Shown piece by piece: positions 28,238 through 36,297 of a stretch of DNA of 64,000 bases (position 1 is the stretch's first letter; every line of letters begins with the position of its first letter). A model generated the notes under the pieces. That model made no database searches. It saw only the letters and a list, made by a program, of their open reading frames with translations, and was not told where the DNA came from. The DNA comes from Bordetella genomosp. 11. Its GTDB lineage: Bacteria > Pseudomonadota > Gammaproteobacteria > Burkholderiales > Burkholderiaceae_B. The stretch covers positions 4,340,001 to 4,404,000 of the forward strand of contig NZ_NEVS01000004.1 in the NCBI RefSeq assembly GCF_002261215.1, given 5' to 3'. The position numbers were made by a program, and so were the translations under genes.

Positions 28238-29707
28238 TCACCTCCGCCAGAAAGCTGGCGTAAAAAGAAGTAGCACCGTGAACAGCTCCAGGCGCCCGAT
28301 CAGCATGCCGAAGGTGCAGAGCCAGGTCTGGAAGTCCGTCAGGACCGAGAAGCTTCCCATGGGGCCGATGGGGCCCAGCCCCGGGCCGGTGTTGTTGACG
28401 CTGGCCACCACGGCGCTGAAGGCCACCACGGGATCCAGCCCGGAAGCCAGCATCAGAATGGTCAATACGGCGATGGACATGCCGTACATCAACATGAACG
28501 CCAGCACGGAAGCCATGACGCGGTTATCCACCACCCTGCCCCGCAGCCGCACAGGGCTGACCGCATGCGGATGCAGCATGGTGACCAGTTCCGTGCGCCC
28601 CTGCTTGGCCAGCAGGATGGCGCGGATCATCTTGATGCCGCCGCCGGTGGAACCGGCGGAGGTCGCCACGCCGGACAACAGCAGCATCGGCAAGGTGGCG
28701 AACAGCGGCCACTGGGTGTAATCCACATTGGCGTATCCGGTGGTGGTGATCACGGACACGGCGTTGAATATCCCATACCGCATCGCCTCGCCGGGCGTGT
28801 TGTAGATGCCGTCGACATACAGGAAAACCGCGATCGCCAGCGCGGCGCCAAGCGTAACGACCAGGTAAGGAATGGTTTGCGGGCAGGTCAGGTAGGGCCG
28901 CAGGCTGCGCGTGTGCCAGGCACCGAAGTGGGTGGCGAAGTTGATGCCGGCGATCAGCATGAAGACAATCGCCACGATCTCGACGGGTAGCGAATCGAAA
29001 TGCGCGAAGCCATCGTCCCAGGTGGAGAACCCACCCAGGCCCATGGTGGTCGCCATATGGCACCAGGCCTCGAACCACGACAGGCCGGCCAGCCGGTAAG
29101 CCAGCAGGCATAGCAGGGAGAAGCCGAAATAGACCGCGTACAGCGCCTTGGCGGTGCTGGCGATACGCGGGGTCAGCTTTTCGTCCTTGATCGGTCCTGG
29201 AGTTTCGGCCCGGAAAACCTGATGGCCGCCCACGCCCAGCAGCGGCAGGATGGCCACCGCCAGGACCAGGATACCCATGCCTCCCAGCCAGACCAGCGTC
29301 GCCCGCCACAGATTGATGGAAGGCGGCAGGCGATCCAGGCCGGTCAGCACGGTCGCCCCCGTGGTGGTCAGGCCGGACATCGCCTCGAAGTAGCCGTCCG
29401 TGAAGGACAGCGGGGTGCCGGCACGATGAAAATAGAGCAGCAGCGGAATGGCCGCCAGCGCCGGCAGGACGGTCCACACCATCGACACCAGCAGGAAACC
29501 GTCGCGCGGACGGAGTTCCGAGCGGCGGCGGCGGGTCAGCGCCCAAAGCAGTCCGCCAGCCGCGATACATGCCACGGCAGCATAGAGAAAGGCTTCCCGG
29601 GCCGCGTCGCCGGTATAGATCGCCAGCCCCAAAGGCAGGATCATGGCCAGCGAGAACAAGGCCATGATCAGGCCCAGCAGATTGAATACGGAGGCGAGCC
29701 TGGTCAC
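28238..29707 (-). CDS. trkH: Potassium uptake protein TrkH
   Basis: TrkH is the transmembrane subunit of the Trk low-affinity potassium uptake system. The 489-residue protein has about ten hydrophobic helices and four pore-loop-like segments, such as MSGLTTTGATVLTGLD, MATTMGLGGFSTWDDGF, ITTTGYANVDYTQWP and SSVNNTGPGLGPIG-like sequences near the C-terminus, corresponding to the four selectivity filters. It follows trkA, its cytoplasmic regulatory subunit, on the same strand with a 123-bp gap. Confidence 0.94.
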   Translation of the reverse strand: MTRLASVFNLLGLIMALFSLAMILPLGLAIYTGDAAREAFLYAAVACIAAGGLLWALTRRRRSELRPRDGFLLVSMVWTVLPALAAIPLLLYFHRAGTPLSFTDGYFEAMSGLTTTGATVLTGLDRLPPSINLWRATLVWLGGMGILVLAVAILPLLGVGGHQVFRAETPGPIKDEKLTPRIASTAKALYAVYFGFSLLCLLAYRLAGLSWFEAWCHMATTMGLGGFSTWDDGFAHFDSLPVEIVAIVFMLIAGINFATHFGAWHTRSLRPYLTCPQTIPYLVVTLGAALAIAVFLYVDGIYNTPGEAMRYGIFNAVSVITTTGYANVDYTQWPLFATLPMLLLSGVATSAGSTGGGIKMIRAILLAKQGRTELVTMLHPHAVSPVRLRGRVVDNRVMASVLAFMLMYGMSIAVLTILMLASGLDPVVAFSAVVASVNNTGPGLGPIGPMGSFSVLTDFQTWLCTFGMLIGRLELFTVLLLFTPAFWRR

Positions 29708-29830
29708 CCGCGGCCTCCCGTCATGGGCCCGGCCGCGCGGAGGACATGGCGCGGGCGCCGCGCGGACATCGCCGGCGCCTTGCGCCGCCGGGAAACGATC
29801 AGACGGATGGTAGGCATGGGGCCGGGTGGG

Positions 29831-31210
29831 TCAGAAAAACGATGCGGATACCTGGAACAGCTTTTCCACGCGGGCCATCTGATTGCGGCCCGGCACGAAG
29901 ACGATGACATGGTCGTCCTGCTGGATGACGGTGTCGGGCTCGGGCATGATGATTTCGTCATCGCGAACCAGCGCCCCGATGACCGCGCCCTTCGGCAGGC
30001 GCAGCTGGCAGACCTGGCGCCCGACCACGCGGGAGGTGCTGCGGTCGCCGCGCGCGACGGCTTCCAGCGCCTCGATCACGCCCTGCCGCAGGCGATGCAC
30101 GGCCAGCACGTCGCCGCGGCGCACGTGGCGCAGCAGTTCGCTCATGGTGGCGTGCGAGGGCGATACCGCGACGTCGATATGGCTGCCCTGCATCAATTCA
30201 CCGTAGGCCTGCCGGTTGATCAGAGCGATGACGCGCCGCGCGCCCAGTCGCTTGGCCAGCAGCGACGACATGATGTTGTCTTCGTCGTCGCTGGTCAGCG
30301 CCAGCCAGGTATCCATATCCTGGATATTCTCGCGTTCCAGCAAGGCTTCGTCGGTGGCATTGCCATGCAGGACCAGGACGTTGGATGGCAGCTTTTCCGC
30401 CAGGTACTGGCAGCGCGCCGCGCCGTGCTCGATGATGCGCACGCTGTAGTTTTCGTCGGCCAGTTCCCTGGCCAGGCGCAGCCCGATATTGCCGCCGCCG
30501 GCGATCATGATGCGCCGCGCCGTTTTTTCCGCCGTGCGCAGCTGCCGCACGGCGCGCCGAGCGTGGCGCGTGTCCGCCACCACCACGACCTCGTCGCCGG
30601 GCAGGATGACCGTGTCGCGGCCCGCCAGCAAGGGCCGGCCGTCGCGCACGATATCGACGATACGCGCGGAAACATCGGGCCAGAGCTCGCGCAGTGCATC
30701 CAATGACCGGTTGGCCATGGCGCTGCCTCGCCCCACCCGCACGGTGACCACGCTGACGCGGCCGCCGGCGAATTCGACCACCTGCAGCGCTTCGGGAAAC
30801 TCGATCAGGCTCTGCAGATAGATGGTGACGCTGCGCTCGGGACTGATCAGCGCGTCGATGCAGAAACCCTCGTCGCCCAGCAGCTCGGGATGTTCCGCCA
30901 CATCGGAGGACCGTATGCGCGCGATGCGTCGGGGAATGTTGAATACCTGGCGCGCGAGGCGGCAGGCCACCAGATTGACCGCATCGGAGGCGGCACAGGC
31001 GATGAAGAGGTCGGCGTCCTCCGCGCCCGCTTCGCGCAGCACGGAAACCTGTGCGCCGTCGCCCTGCAACCCGCGCAGGTCGCAGCGCTCCTGCAGGTCC
31101 TGCAGGTTGCGCGCATCGATGTCGATAACCGTGATGTCGTTGTGTTCCGAGACGAGGTTCTCGGCCACGCTGGTGCCTACCCGTCCCGCCCCGACGATGA
31201 GGATCTTCAT
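29831..31210 (-). CDS. trkA: Trk system potassium transporter regulatory subunit TrkA
   Basis: This 459-residue cytoplasmic protein has two RCK units, each with a nucleotide-binding Rossmann fold: MKILIVGAGRVGTSVAENL at the N-terminus and IMIAGGGNIGLRLARELA near residue 234, each followed by a TrkA-C domain. It binds NAD(H) or adenine nucleotides and gates TrkH. Its start overlaps the stop of the upstream response regulator by 4 bp (ATGA), linking potassium uptake to the ntrYX-type operon. Confidence 0.95.
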   Translation of the reverse strand: MKILIVGAGRVGTSVAENLVSEHNDITVIDIDARNLQDLQERCDLRGLQGDGAQVSVLREAGAEDADLFIACAASDAVNLVACRLARQVFNIPRRIARIRSSDVAEHPELLGDEGFCIDALISPERSVTIYLQSLIEFPEALQVVEFAGGRVSVVTVRVGRGSAMANRSLDALRELWPDVSARIVDIVRDGRPLLAGRDTVILPGDEVVVVADTRHARRAVRQLRTAEKTARRIMIAGGGNIGLRLARELADENYSVRIIEHGAARCQYLAEKLPSNVLVLHGNATDEALLERENIQDMDTWLALTSDDEDNIMSSLLAKRLGARRVIALINRQAYGELMQGSHIDVAVSPSHATMSELLRHVRRGDVLAVHRLRQGVIEALEAVARGDRSTSRVVGRQVCQLRLPKGAVIGALVRDDEIIMPEPDTVIQQDDHVIVFVPGRNQMARVEKLFQVSASFF

Positions 31211-31884
31211 GTACTGCGCTTGCGCGCGGACTCGATGCCCAATTGCTTGAGCTTGCGGTAGAGGTGAGTGCGTTCCAGACCGGTTTTTTCGGATACCCGG
31301 GTCATGCTATGGCTTTCGCGCACCAGGTGGTATTCGAAGTAGATGCGCTCGAAGGCGTCGCGCGCCTCGCGCAAGGGCTGGTCCAGGGAGATGCTGCCCA
31401 ACAGGCCATTGGAGCCGGGAGGGGCTTCCACCGAATTGGCGGGCAGGGACGGTGCGTCCAGCTCGTCTTCCAGCGGTACCGCCGCCAGGGATGCCGCGGC
31501 GGGCGCCGGGTGCGGTGCACGGCCGCGCGAGAGCGCCGCCGAAATAGTTTTTAACAACCGCTGCAGCGTAATGGGCTTTTCGAGGAAGTCCAGGGCGCCG
31601 ATACGGGTGGCCTCCACGGCCGTGTCGATGGTGGCATGGCCGCTCATCATGATGACCGGCATGTCCAGAAGGCCCTGGGAACCCCACTCCTTCAGCAGGC
31701 TCACGCCGTCGGTATCGGGCATCCAGATGTCCAGGAGAACCAGATCGGGGCGCGACCGTAGACGAGCGGCACGGGCCTGAGCCGCGTTCTCGGCCAGTTC
31801 AACCGTGTGTCCTTCGTCGTACAAGATTTCTGACAGAAGCTCGCGAATGCCAACTTCGTCATCAACCACCAGAATTCTGGCCAT
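31207..31884 (-). CDS. NtrX-like response regulator lacking the AAA+ domain
   Basis: This 225-residue regulator has an N-terminal receiver (ILVVDDEVGIRELL, phospho-acceptor Asp52 in LLDIWMPDTDG, conserved Thr/Ser and Lys in MMSGHA and LEKPI) and a C-terminal Fis-type helix-turn-helix (EYHLVRESHSMTRVSEKTGLERTHLYRKLKQLGI). In between is only a Pro/Ala-rich linker of about 70 residues instead of the ~240-residue sigma-54 AAA+ domain of NtrX. It probably regulates sigma-70 promoters. It lies 12 bp after its likely kinase ntrY and overlaps trkA by 4 bp. The start at 31884 (MARILVVDDE) is preferred over 31896. Confidence 0.88.
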   Translation of the reverse strand: MARILVVDDEVGIRELLSEILYDEGHTVELAENAAQARAARLRSRPDLVLLDIWMPDTDGVSLLKEWGSQGLLDMPVIMMSGHATIDTAVEATRIGALDFLEKPITLQRLLKTISAALSRGRAPHPAPAAASLAAVPLEDELDAPSLPANSVEAPPGSNGLLGSISLDQPLREARDAFERIYFEYHLVRESHSMTRVSEKTGLERTHLYRKLKQLGIESARKRST

Positions 31885-31896
31885 AAACCCGTCCAC

Positions 31897-34209
31897 CTAT
31901 TGCGTAGCCGCATTATCCTGTTGTTGTGCGGTTGCGTCCAGAGTATCGACTCCGCCCGCCAGGCGGGTCAACAGTATCGAAATGCGGGCACCGCCCTCGC
32001 GGCGGTTCGCGAGATCGATACGCCCGCCGTGCTCTTCAACGATCTTGCGGACAATCGCCAATCCTAACCCAGTCCCGTGCGACTTGGTGGTGACATAAGG
32101 TTCGAAAGCCCGCTGCATGACCTGCGGAGAGAACCCCGGCCCGGTGTCGGCCACCGTGAACCGCAGCGCCAGCTGCTCCTCGCCATCGCCCTGGCGCGCA
32201 CGGGTCAATTGCGTCGACACGCGCACCTTGCCGTCCTTTTGGTCCACGATGGCGTCCCGCGCATTGGCCAGCAGGTTGTGTATGACCTGGCGCAATTGCG
32301 TGGGATCGCCTTCGATGGCCGGCAGGCCCGGTTCGAGCTCGACCTCAAGGTTGAGGGAATTCACGTGATCGCGCAACACGCCTTCCACCGGATCCCAGCC
32401 GTACAAGGACAACACATCGGCCACCAGGTCGTTGAAATCGATGCGCTTCATGACGGCCGGCGGCGTGCGCGCGAACTCGCGGAAATCGTCCACCATGTGC
32501 TTCAGCGACGAGACCTGGTTGACGATGGTGTTGGTGGAACGCTCCAGCATGCGGCGGTCGTTGGGCTCGAGCCTGTCGGCCAGCTTCATGGCAAGGCGTT
32601 CCGCGGAAAGCTGGATGGGCGTCAACGGGTTCTTGATCTCATGGGCCAGCCGGCGCGCGACCTCGCCCCAGGCCACCGCGCGATTGGCCGACATCAGTTC
32701 GGTGATGTCGTCGAACACCACCAGGTAGCCGTTGCCGCGTCCGTCCACGCGCAAGTGCGTACCGCGCGCGAGCAGCGTGACGGTCTGCGGCGCGCCGGCC
32801 GGATGCGCGGCCGGACTGAGCTGGATTTCGAACTGCTGCTGCCAGTGCAGGCGCTCGGACCCCACCGCGGTATGCGCGGCGAACGCCTGCCGCACGATTT
32901 GCGCGAACGGCAGCATGCCCTCCACGGTTTCCAGCGGCCTGCCGATTACCGACCGCAGGTCCGCCTGCAGGATGGTCTGCGCGCCCTGGTTGACCGTGGT
33001 GACGCGAAAGCTTTCATCGAAGACCAGGACACCGGAGGACAGGTTGGACAGCACGCTTTCCAGATATACGTTCGAACGTTCGAGCTGCTGCCTGTTGCTT
33101 TCGACCATGCGGCGCGCCTCGTCCAGCTGCCGCGTCATGGCGTTGAAGGAGCGCGTGAGCTGGCCGACCTCGTCGCGTTCGGGCGGCTCGGGCAAGGGGC
33201 GGTAGTCGCCGATGCCGACCGCCTGCGTGCCGGCCGCCAGCCGCAACAGCGGACGCACCAGCCGCTTGGACAGCGACAGCGCCACGGCAATGGCGGCGAA
33301 TACGGAAACCAGCAGCGCCAGCGTCAGGGTGATGCCATAGAGCTTGCGCAGCCCCAGCCGTGAGATCGCCAGTTCCTGGTAATCGCGAAAGCCCTGCTGC
33401 ACGCGGTTGGCATTGTGCGCGATCTGCTCCGGCACGGGCTGGATCAGTTGCAGCCAGCGCGGTTCGCCCCCGGAGTTGCCCAGCGTGTCGAAGCGATCGG
33501 GCGCGACCAGCGGGATCACCACCCGCAAGTGCAGGCCGCCCTGGCCGCGGTCCAGCGGGTCGTCGGCCTCGGCGGCGGAATAGCCGCGCGACAGCCGCAA
33601 CTGATTCAGGACCGTGGCGGGCGGCAGCTCGGGCAGCAATTGGCCGTATTGATTCGTCGAAAAGGCGATCATCCGGCCACCGCCGGTGAACACCATCGCT
33701 TCCTGCACGCCATTGGCTTCGCGCAGGCGGGTCAGCGTCAGGGCGATATTGGTATCGCTGGAGCGGTTCAATTCCGTGGCCATGGAACGGGCCCGGGCGT
33801 CCAGGTCGGCCAGCAGCGAGTCCAGCGCGGCGCGGCCCAGGTTCAGGCCCGATTCCAGCGCGCTATCGACCCGCACGTTGAACCAGGACTCGATGGACCG
33901 CGACATGAACTGCACGGACAAGGTGTAGATCAGGGCGCCCGGCACCACGCCGATCAATGTGAAGGCCAGCGCGAAGCGCGCCGTGAGCCGCGCCCCGAAC
34001 TGACGCCGCCGTATCTGCCGCACCAGCTTGACCGTCAGCGCCACGACCCAGGCGAACAGCGCCAGCGCGACCACACCGTTCAACAGCAGCAAGGCATCGT
34101 AGTAGCGGGCCAGGCGCGAGGCATTGCCGGTGGACCAGGCCAACAGCCCCAGCAACAGCATGCCCGCCAGCGCGCCCGCGACCAAGGCGATGCGCAGGAG
34201 CATTCTCAT
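31897..34209 (-). CDS. NtrY-like membrane sensor histidine kinase
   Basis: This 770-residue kinase has several N-terminal transmembrane helices (residues ~5-25, ~40-60, ~75-100 and ~285-310), a periplasmic sensing region between, then a HAMP (RLVRPLLRLAAGTQAV), a PAS domain (SNVYLESVLSNLSSGVLVFDE), a HisKA domain with the phospho-acceptor in RRLAHEIKNPLTPIQLSAER and an ATPase domain (NLLANARDAI, DTGPGF, GTGLGLAIV). This is the NtrY architecture, and the NtrX-like regulator follows 12 bp later. The start at 34209 overlaps the upstream stop by 4 bp. NtrYX systems respond to nitrogen or redox state elsewhere; the signal here is unknown. Confidence 0.9.
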   Translation of the reverse strand: MRMLLRIALVAGALAGMLLLGLLAWSTGNASRLARYYDALLLLNGVVALALFAWVVALTVKLVRQIRRRQFGARLTARFALAFTLIGVVPGALIYTLSVQFMSRSIESWFNVRVDSALESGLNLGRAALDSLLADLDARARSMATELNRSSDTNIALTLTRLREANGVQEAMVFTGGGRMIAFSTNQYGQLLPELPPATVLNQLRLSRGYSAAEADDPLDRGQGGLHLRVVIPLVAPDRFDTLGNSGGEPRWLQLIQPVPEQIAHNANRVQQGFRDYQELAISRLGLRKLYGITLTLALLVSVFAAIAVALSLSKRLVRPLLRLAAGTQAVGIGDYRPLPEPPERDEVGQLTRSFNAMTRQLDEARRMVESNRQQLERSNVYLESVLSNLSSGVLVFDESFRVTTVNQGAQTILQADLRSVIGRPLETVEGMLPFAQIVRQAFAAHTAVGSERLHWQQQFEIQLSPAAHPAGAPQTVTLLARGTHLRVDGRGNGYLVVFDDITELMSANRAVAWGEVARRLAHEIKNPLTPIQLSAERLAMKLADRLEPNDRRMLERSTNTIVNQVSSLKHMVDDFREFARTPPAVMKRIDFNDLVADVLSLYGWDPVEGVLRDHVNSLNLEVELEPGLPAIEGDPTQLRQVIHNLLANARDAIVDQKDGKVRVSTQLTRARQGDGEEQLALRFTVADTGPGFSPQVMQRAFEPYVTTKSHGTGLGLAIVRKIVEEHGGRIDLANRREGGARISILLTRLAGGVDTLDATAQQQDNAATQ

Positions 34210-34790
34210 CGCTTGTCCCCCGATGGATCGGCGATGGCGAAATCGAAGTCCTTCCAGGGCGTGGCCACGGACCACGAGCTGCTGTTCAATGCGTTGACCT
34301 GGAAGGGCCGGGCCAGCATGGAGGTGTCCAGCCGCAGGCGCAGGCGGCCGTCGTAGCGGACACCCGTGGACAGATCGCCGGCGTCGGCCACGGGCCAGCC
34401 GCGTATATGCCGCACCATGTCCATCGCGGCGTCCAGGGACTGCACCGGCAGGTTCAGCTCTCCGACACCGGCGCGCCACTGCCGGGTCAGGGCGTTATAG
34501 ATGATACGCCACGTCATGCTGGTATCGGCCACGGTGGTATCGAGCCACCACCAGCGCGAACGCGTGATGACGATGTCGGCGGTGAAATAGAGGGGAACGC
34601 CCCGTTCCGCGGCCTCGCGCAGCTGGTCGTTCAATTCGAAGCGGATGTCCGCATCGATTTCGACCTTGCCGTTGCGGATGACGGGGTCGACATTGACGAC
34701 CCTGGGGTCGGCCGCCCGCGCCGTGACCGCCCAGGGCAGCGAGAGCACGGTGGCCAGCAACAAAAGAAACAGGCGCGTGGAAATGGGCAT
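34206..34790 (-). CDS. DUF4390 exported protein
   Basis: This 194-residue protein has a signal peptide (LFLLLLATVLSLPWAVTARA-ADP) and the DUF4390 pattern: VEIDADIRFELNDQLREAAERGVPLYFTADI, then RSRWWWLDTTVA and WRIIYNALTRQWRAGVGEL. Its function is unknown. It is always seen next to rsmB and ntrY in related genomes as far as I recall, and here it sits between them, overlapping ntrY by 4 bp. It may act in the periplasm with the NtrY sensor; that is speculation from context. Confidence 0.88.
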   Translation of the reverse strand: MPISTRLFLLLLATVLSLPWAVTARAADPRVVNVDPVIRNGKVEIDADIRFELNDQLREAAERGVPLYFTADIVITRSRWWWLDTTVADTSMTWRIIYNALTRQWRAGVGELNLPVQSLDAAMDMVRHIRGWPVADAGDLSTGVRYDGRLRLRLDTSMLARPFQVNALNSSSWSVATPWKDFDFAIADPSGDKR

Positions 34791-34829
34791 ACGAGGAATC
34801 AGCGCTGCGACCCTACTATTCTTGGCGAT

Positions 34830-36254
34830 TCAGGTGGCCTTGGCAAACAAGGCATAGAAAAAGCCGTCATGCTGCGCCGTTTCTGTTGCGCCGGCGGCCA
34901 CTGGCAGCAGTTGCCCCGGCGCCTCCAGGCGGCGGGCGTCGGCATGGCGCGCGGCGAACGCGGCGGCCTGGCGTTCGCCTTCTTCCGGGAAGACCGAGCA
35001 AGTGACATACAGCAGTCGCCCGCCCGGCGCGACAGTGCGCCACAGCGCGTCGACGATGCGCGTCTGCAGTTTGACGGTGCGCGGGACATCATCGGGCCGC
35101 CGCAACCAACGGATATCGGGGTGGCGCCGCACGATGCCGGATGCCGTGCACGGCACATCGGCAAGCACCGCGTCGAATGGCTGCCCGTCCCACCAGTCAT
35201 CCGGGTTGGCGGCATCGCCCGCGCGCAGCGACACGCGTGGCGTATCCAGGCCCAGGCGGCGCAGATTGTCGCCGACGCGCCGCAGCCGCCCCGCGTCGGC
35301 ATCGAGAGCCAGCAAATCGATATCGGCCAGTTCGAGCAGATGCGCCGTTTTGCCGCCCGGCGCGGCGCACGCGTCGAGCACGCGCATGCCGTCCTTGACG
35401 CCCAGCAACGGCGCCGCCAGCTGCGCGCCCGCGTCCTGCACGGACCACCAGCCGTCCTCGAAACCCGGCAAACGCTGCACAGGCCGGGGCTGGGCCAGGA
35501 CGATGCCGGCCGCGCCGGCCGGCTGGCCGTCGACGCCGGCCGCCAGGAACGCAGCCAGTACCTGTTCGCGCGTCGCGCGGCGGCAGTTCACGCGCAGCGT
35601 CATGGGTGCGGGCACGTTGGCCGCCGCCAGAATCGATTCCCATGCATCGGGATAGGCCGAGCGCAGCTTGTCCACCCACCACTGCGGGTGATTCCAGCGT
35701 GCCTCGATCTGGCGGCTCAGTTGCGGCAGCAAAGTGTCGCGGTCACGCAGGAAAGACCGCAAGGCACCGTTGACCAGCCCTTTCAGGGGCGCCACCCGAG
35801 GCAGGCGCCCGGCAGCTTCCACCGCCTGGTCGACCACCGTGTACGGGGCATAGGCGGGCGCCCCGGCGGCAGGCGTCCCGGCGGTCTCTGGCGCGATCGC
35901 TTGGGTAATCCCGGGCGGCACGTAAAAGGGCGCCTGTGGCGCGTGTTCGATCGCCGCCGCGCCCGTGGGGCCGGGCAGCAGCAGGGCCAGGCTGACCAGC
36001 AACAGGGCTTCGGCCAGGGGTTCTGGCGGCGTGCGCGGGACCAGGATGCGGCGCGCCGCACGCGCCTCGCCCAACCGGCGCATGGTATGGAAGGACAGAG
36101 CCTGCGTGCCGGCGCGCAATGGCGCGGGTACCTGTCCGATGGCGTCCGTCATGGACCGCCCCGCCAACACGGCTCGCACAACGCCGGCACTTTCCGCGAG
36201 CAAATCGCGCAATGGGGCGGCGACGGCCGCCGGCGAGGATGTGGAGTCGGACAT
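34830..36254 (-). CDS. rsmB: 16S rRNA (cytosine(967)-C5)-methyltransferase
   Basis: RsmB (Fmu/Sun) methylates C967 of 16S rRNA. The 474-residue protein has the N-terminal NusB-like helical domain (residues ~1-170, with extra Pro/Gly/Ala-rich insertion near 105-140) and the methyltransferase domain with DACAAPGGKTAHLLEL (SAM loop), ADVPCTASGIVRRHPDIRW and the catalytic Cys segment LLYVTCSVFPEEGE. It heads the run rsmB-DUF4390-ntrY-ntrX-trkA-trkH. Confidence 0.94.
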   Translation of the reverse strand: MSDSTSSPAAVAAPLRDLLAESAGVVRAVLAGRSMTDAIGQVPAPLRAGTQALSFHTMRRLGEARAARRILVPRTPPEPLAEALLLVSLALLLPGPTGAAAIEHAPQAPFYVPPGITQAIAPETAGTPAAGAPAYAPYTVVDQAVEAAGRLPRVAPLKGLVNGALRSFLRDRDTLLPQLSRQIEARWNHPQWWVDKLRSAYPDAWESILAAANVPAPMTLRVNCRRATREQVLAAFLAAGVDGQPAGAAGIVLAQPRPVQRLPGFEDGWWSVQDAGAQLAAPLLGVKDGMRVLDACAAPGGKTAHLLELADIDLLALDADAGRLRRVGDNLRRLGLDTPRVSLRAGDAANPDDWWDGQPFDAVLADVPCTASGIVRRHPDIRWLRRPDDVPRTVKLQTRIVDALWRTVAPGGRLLYVTCSVFPEEGERQAAAFAARHADARRLEAPGQLLPVAAGATETAQHDGFFYALFAKAT

Positions 36255-36297
36255 GGGACGGGGAAGACCGGTATGCAGAACCCCTAATGGTACCTGC

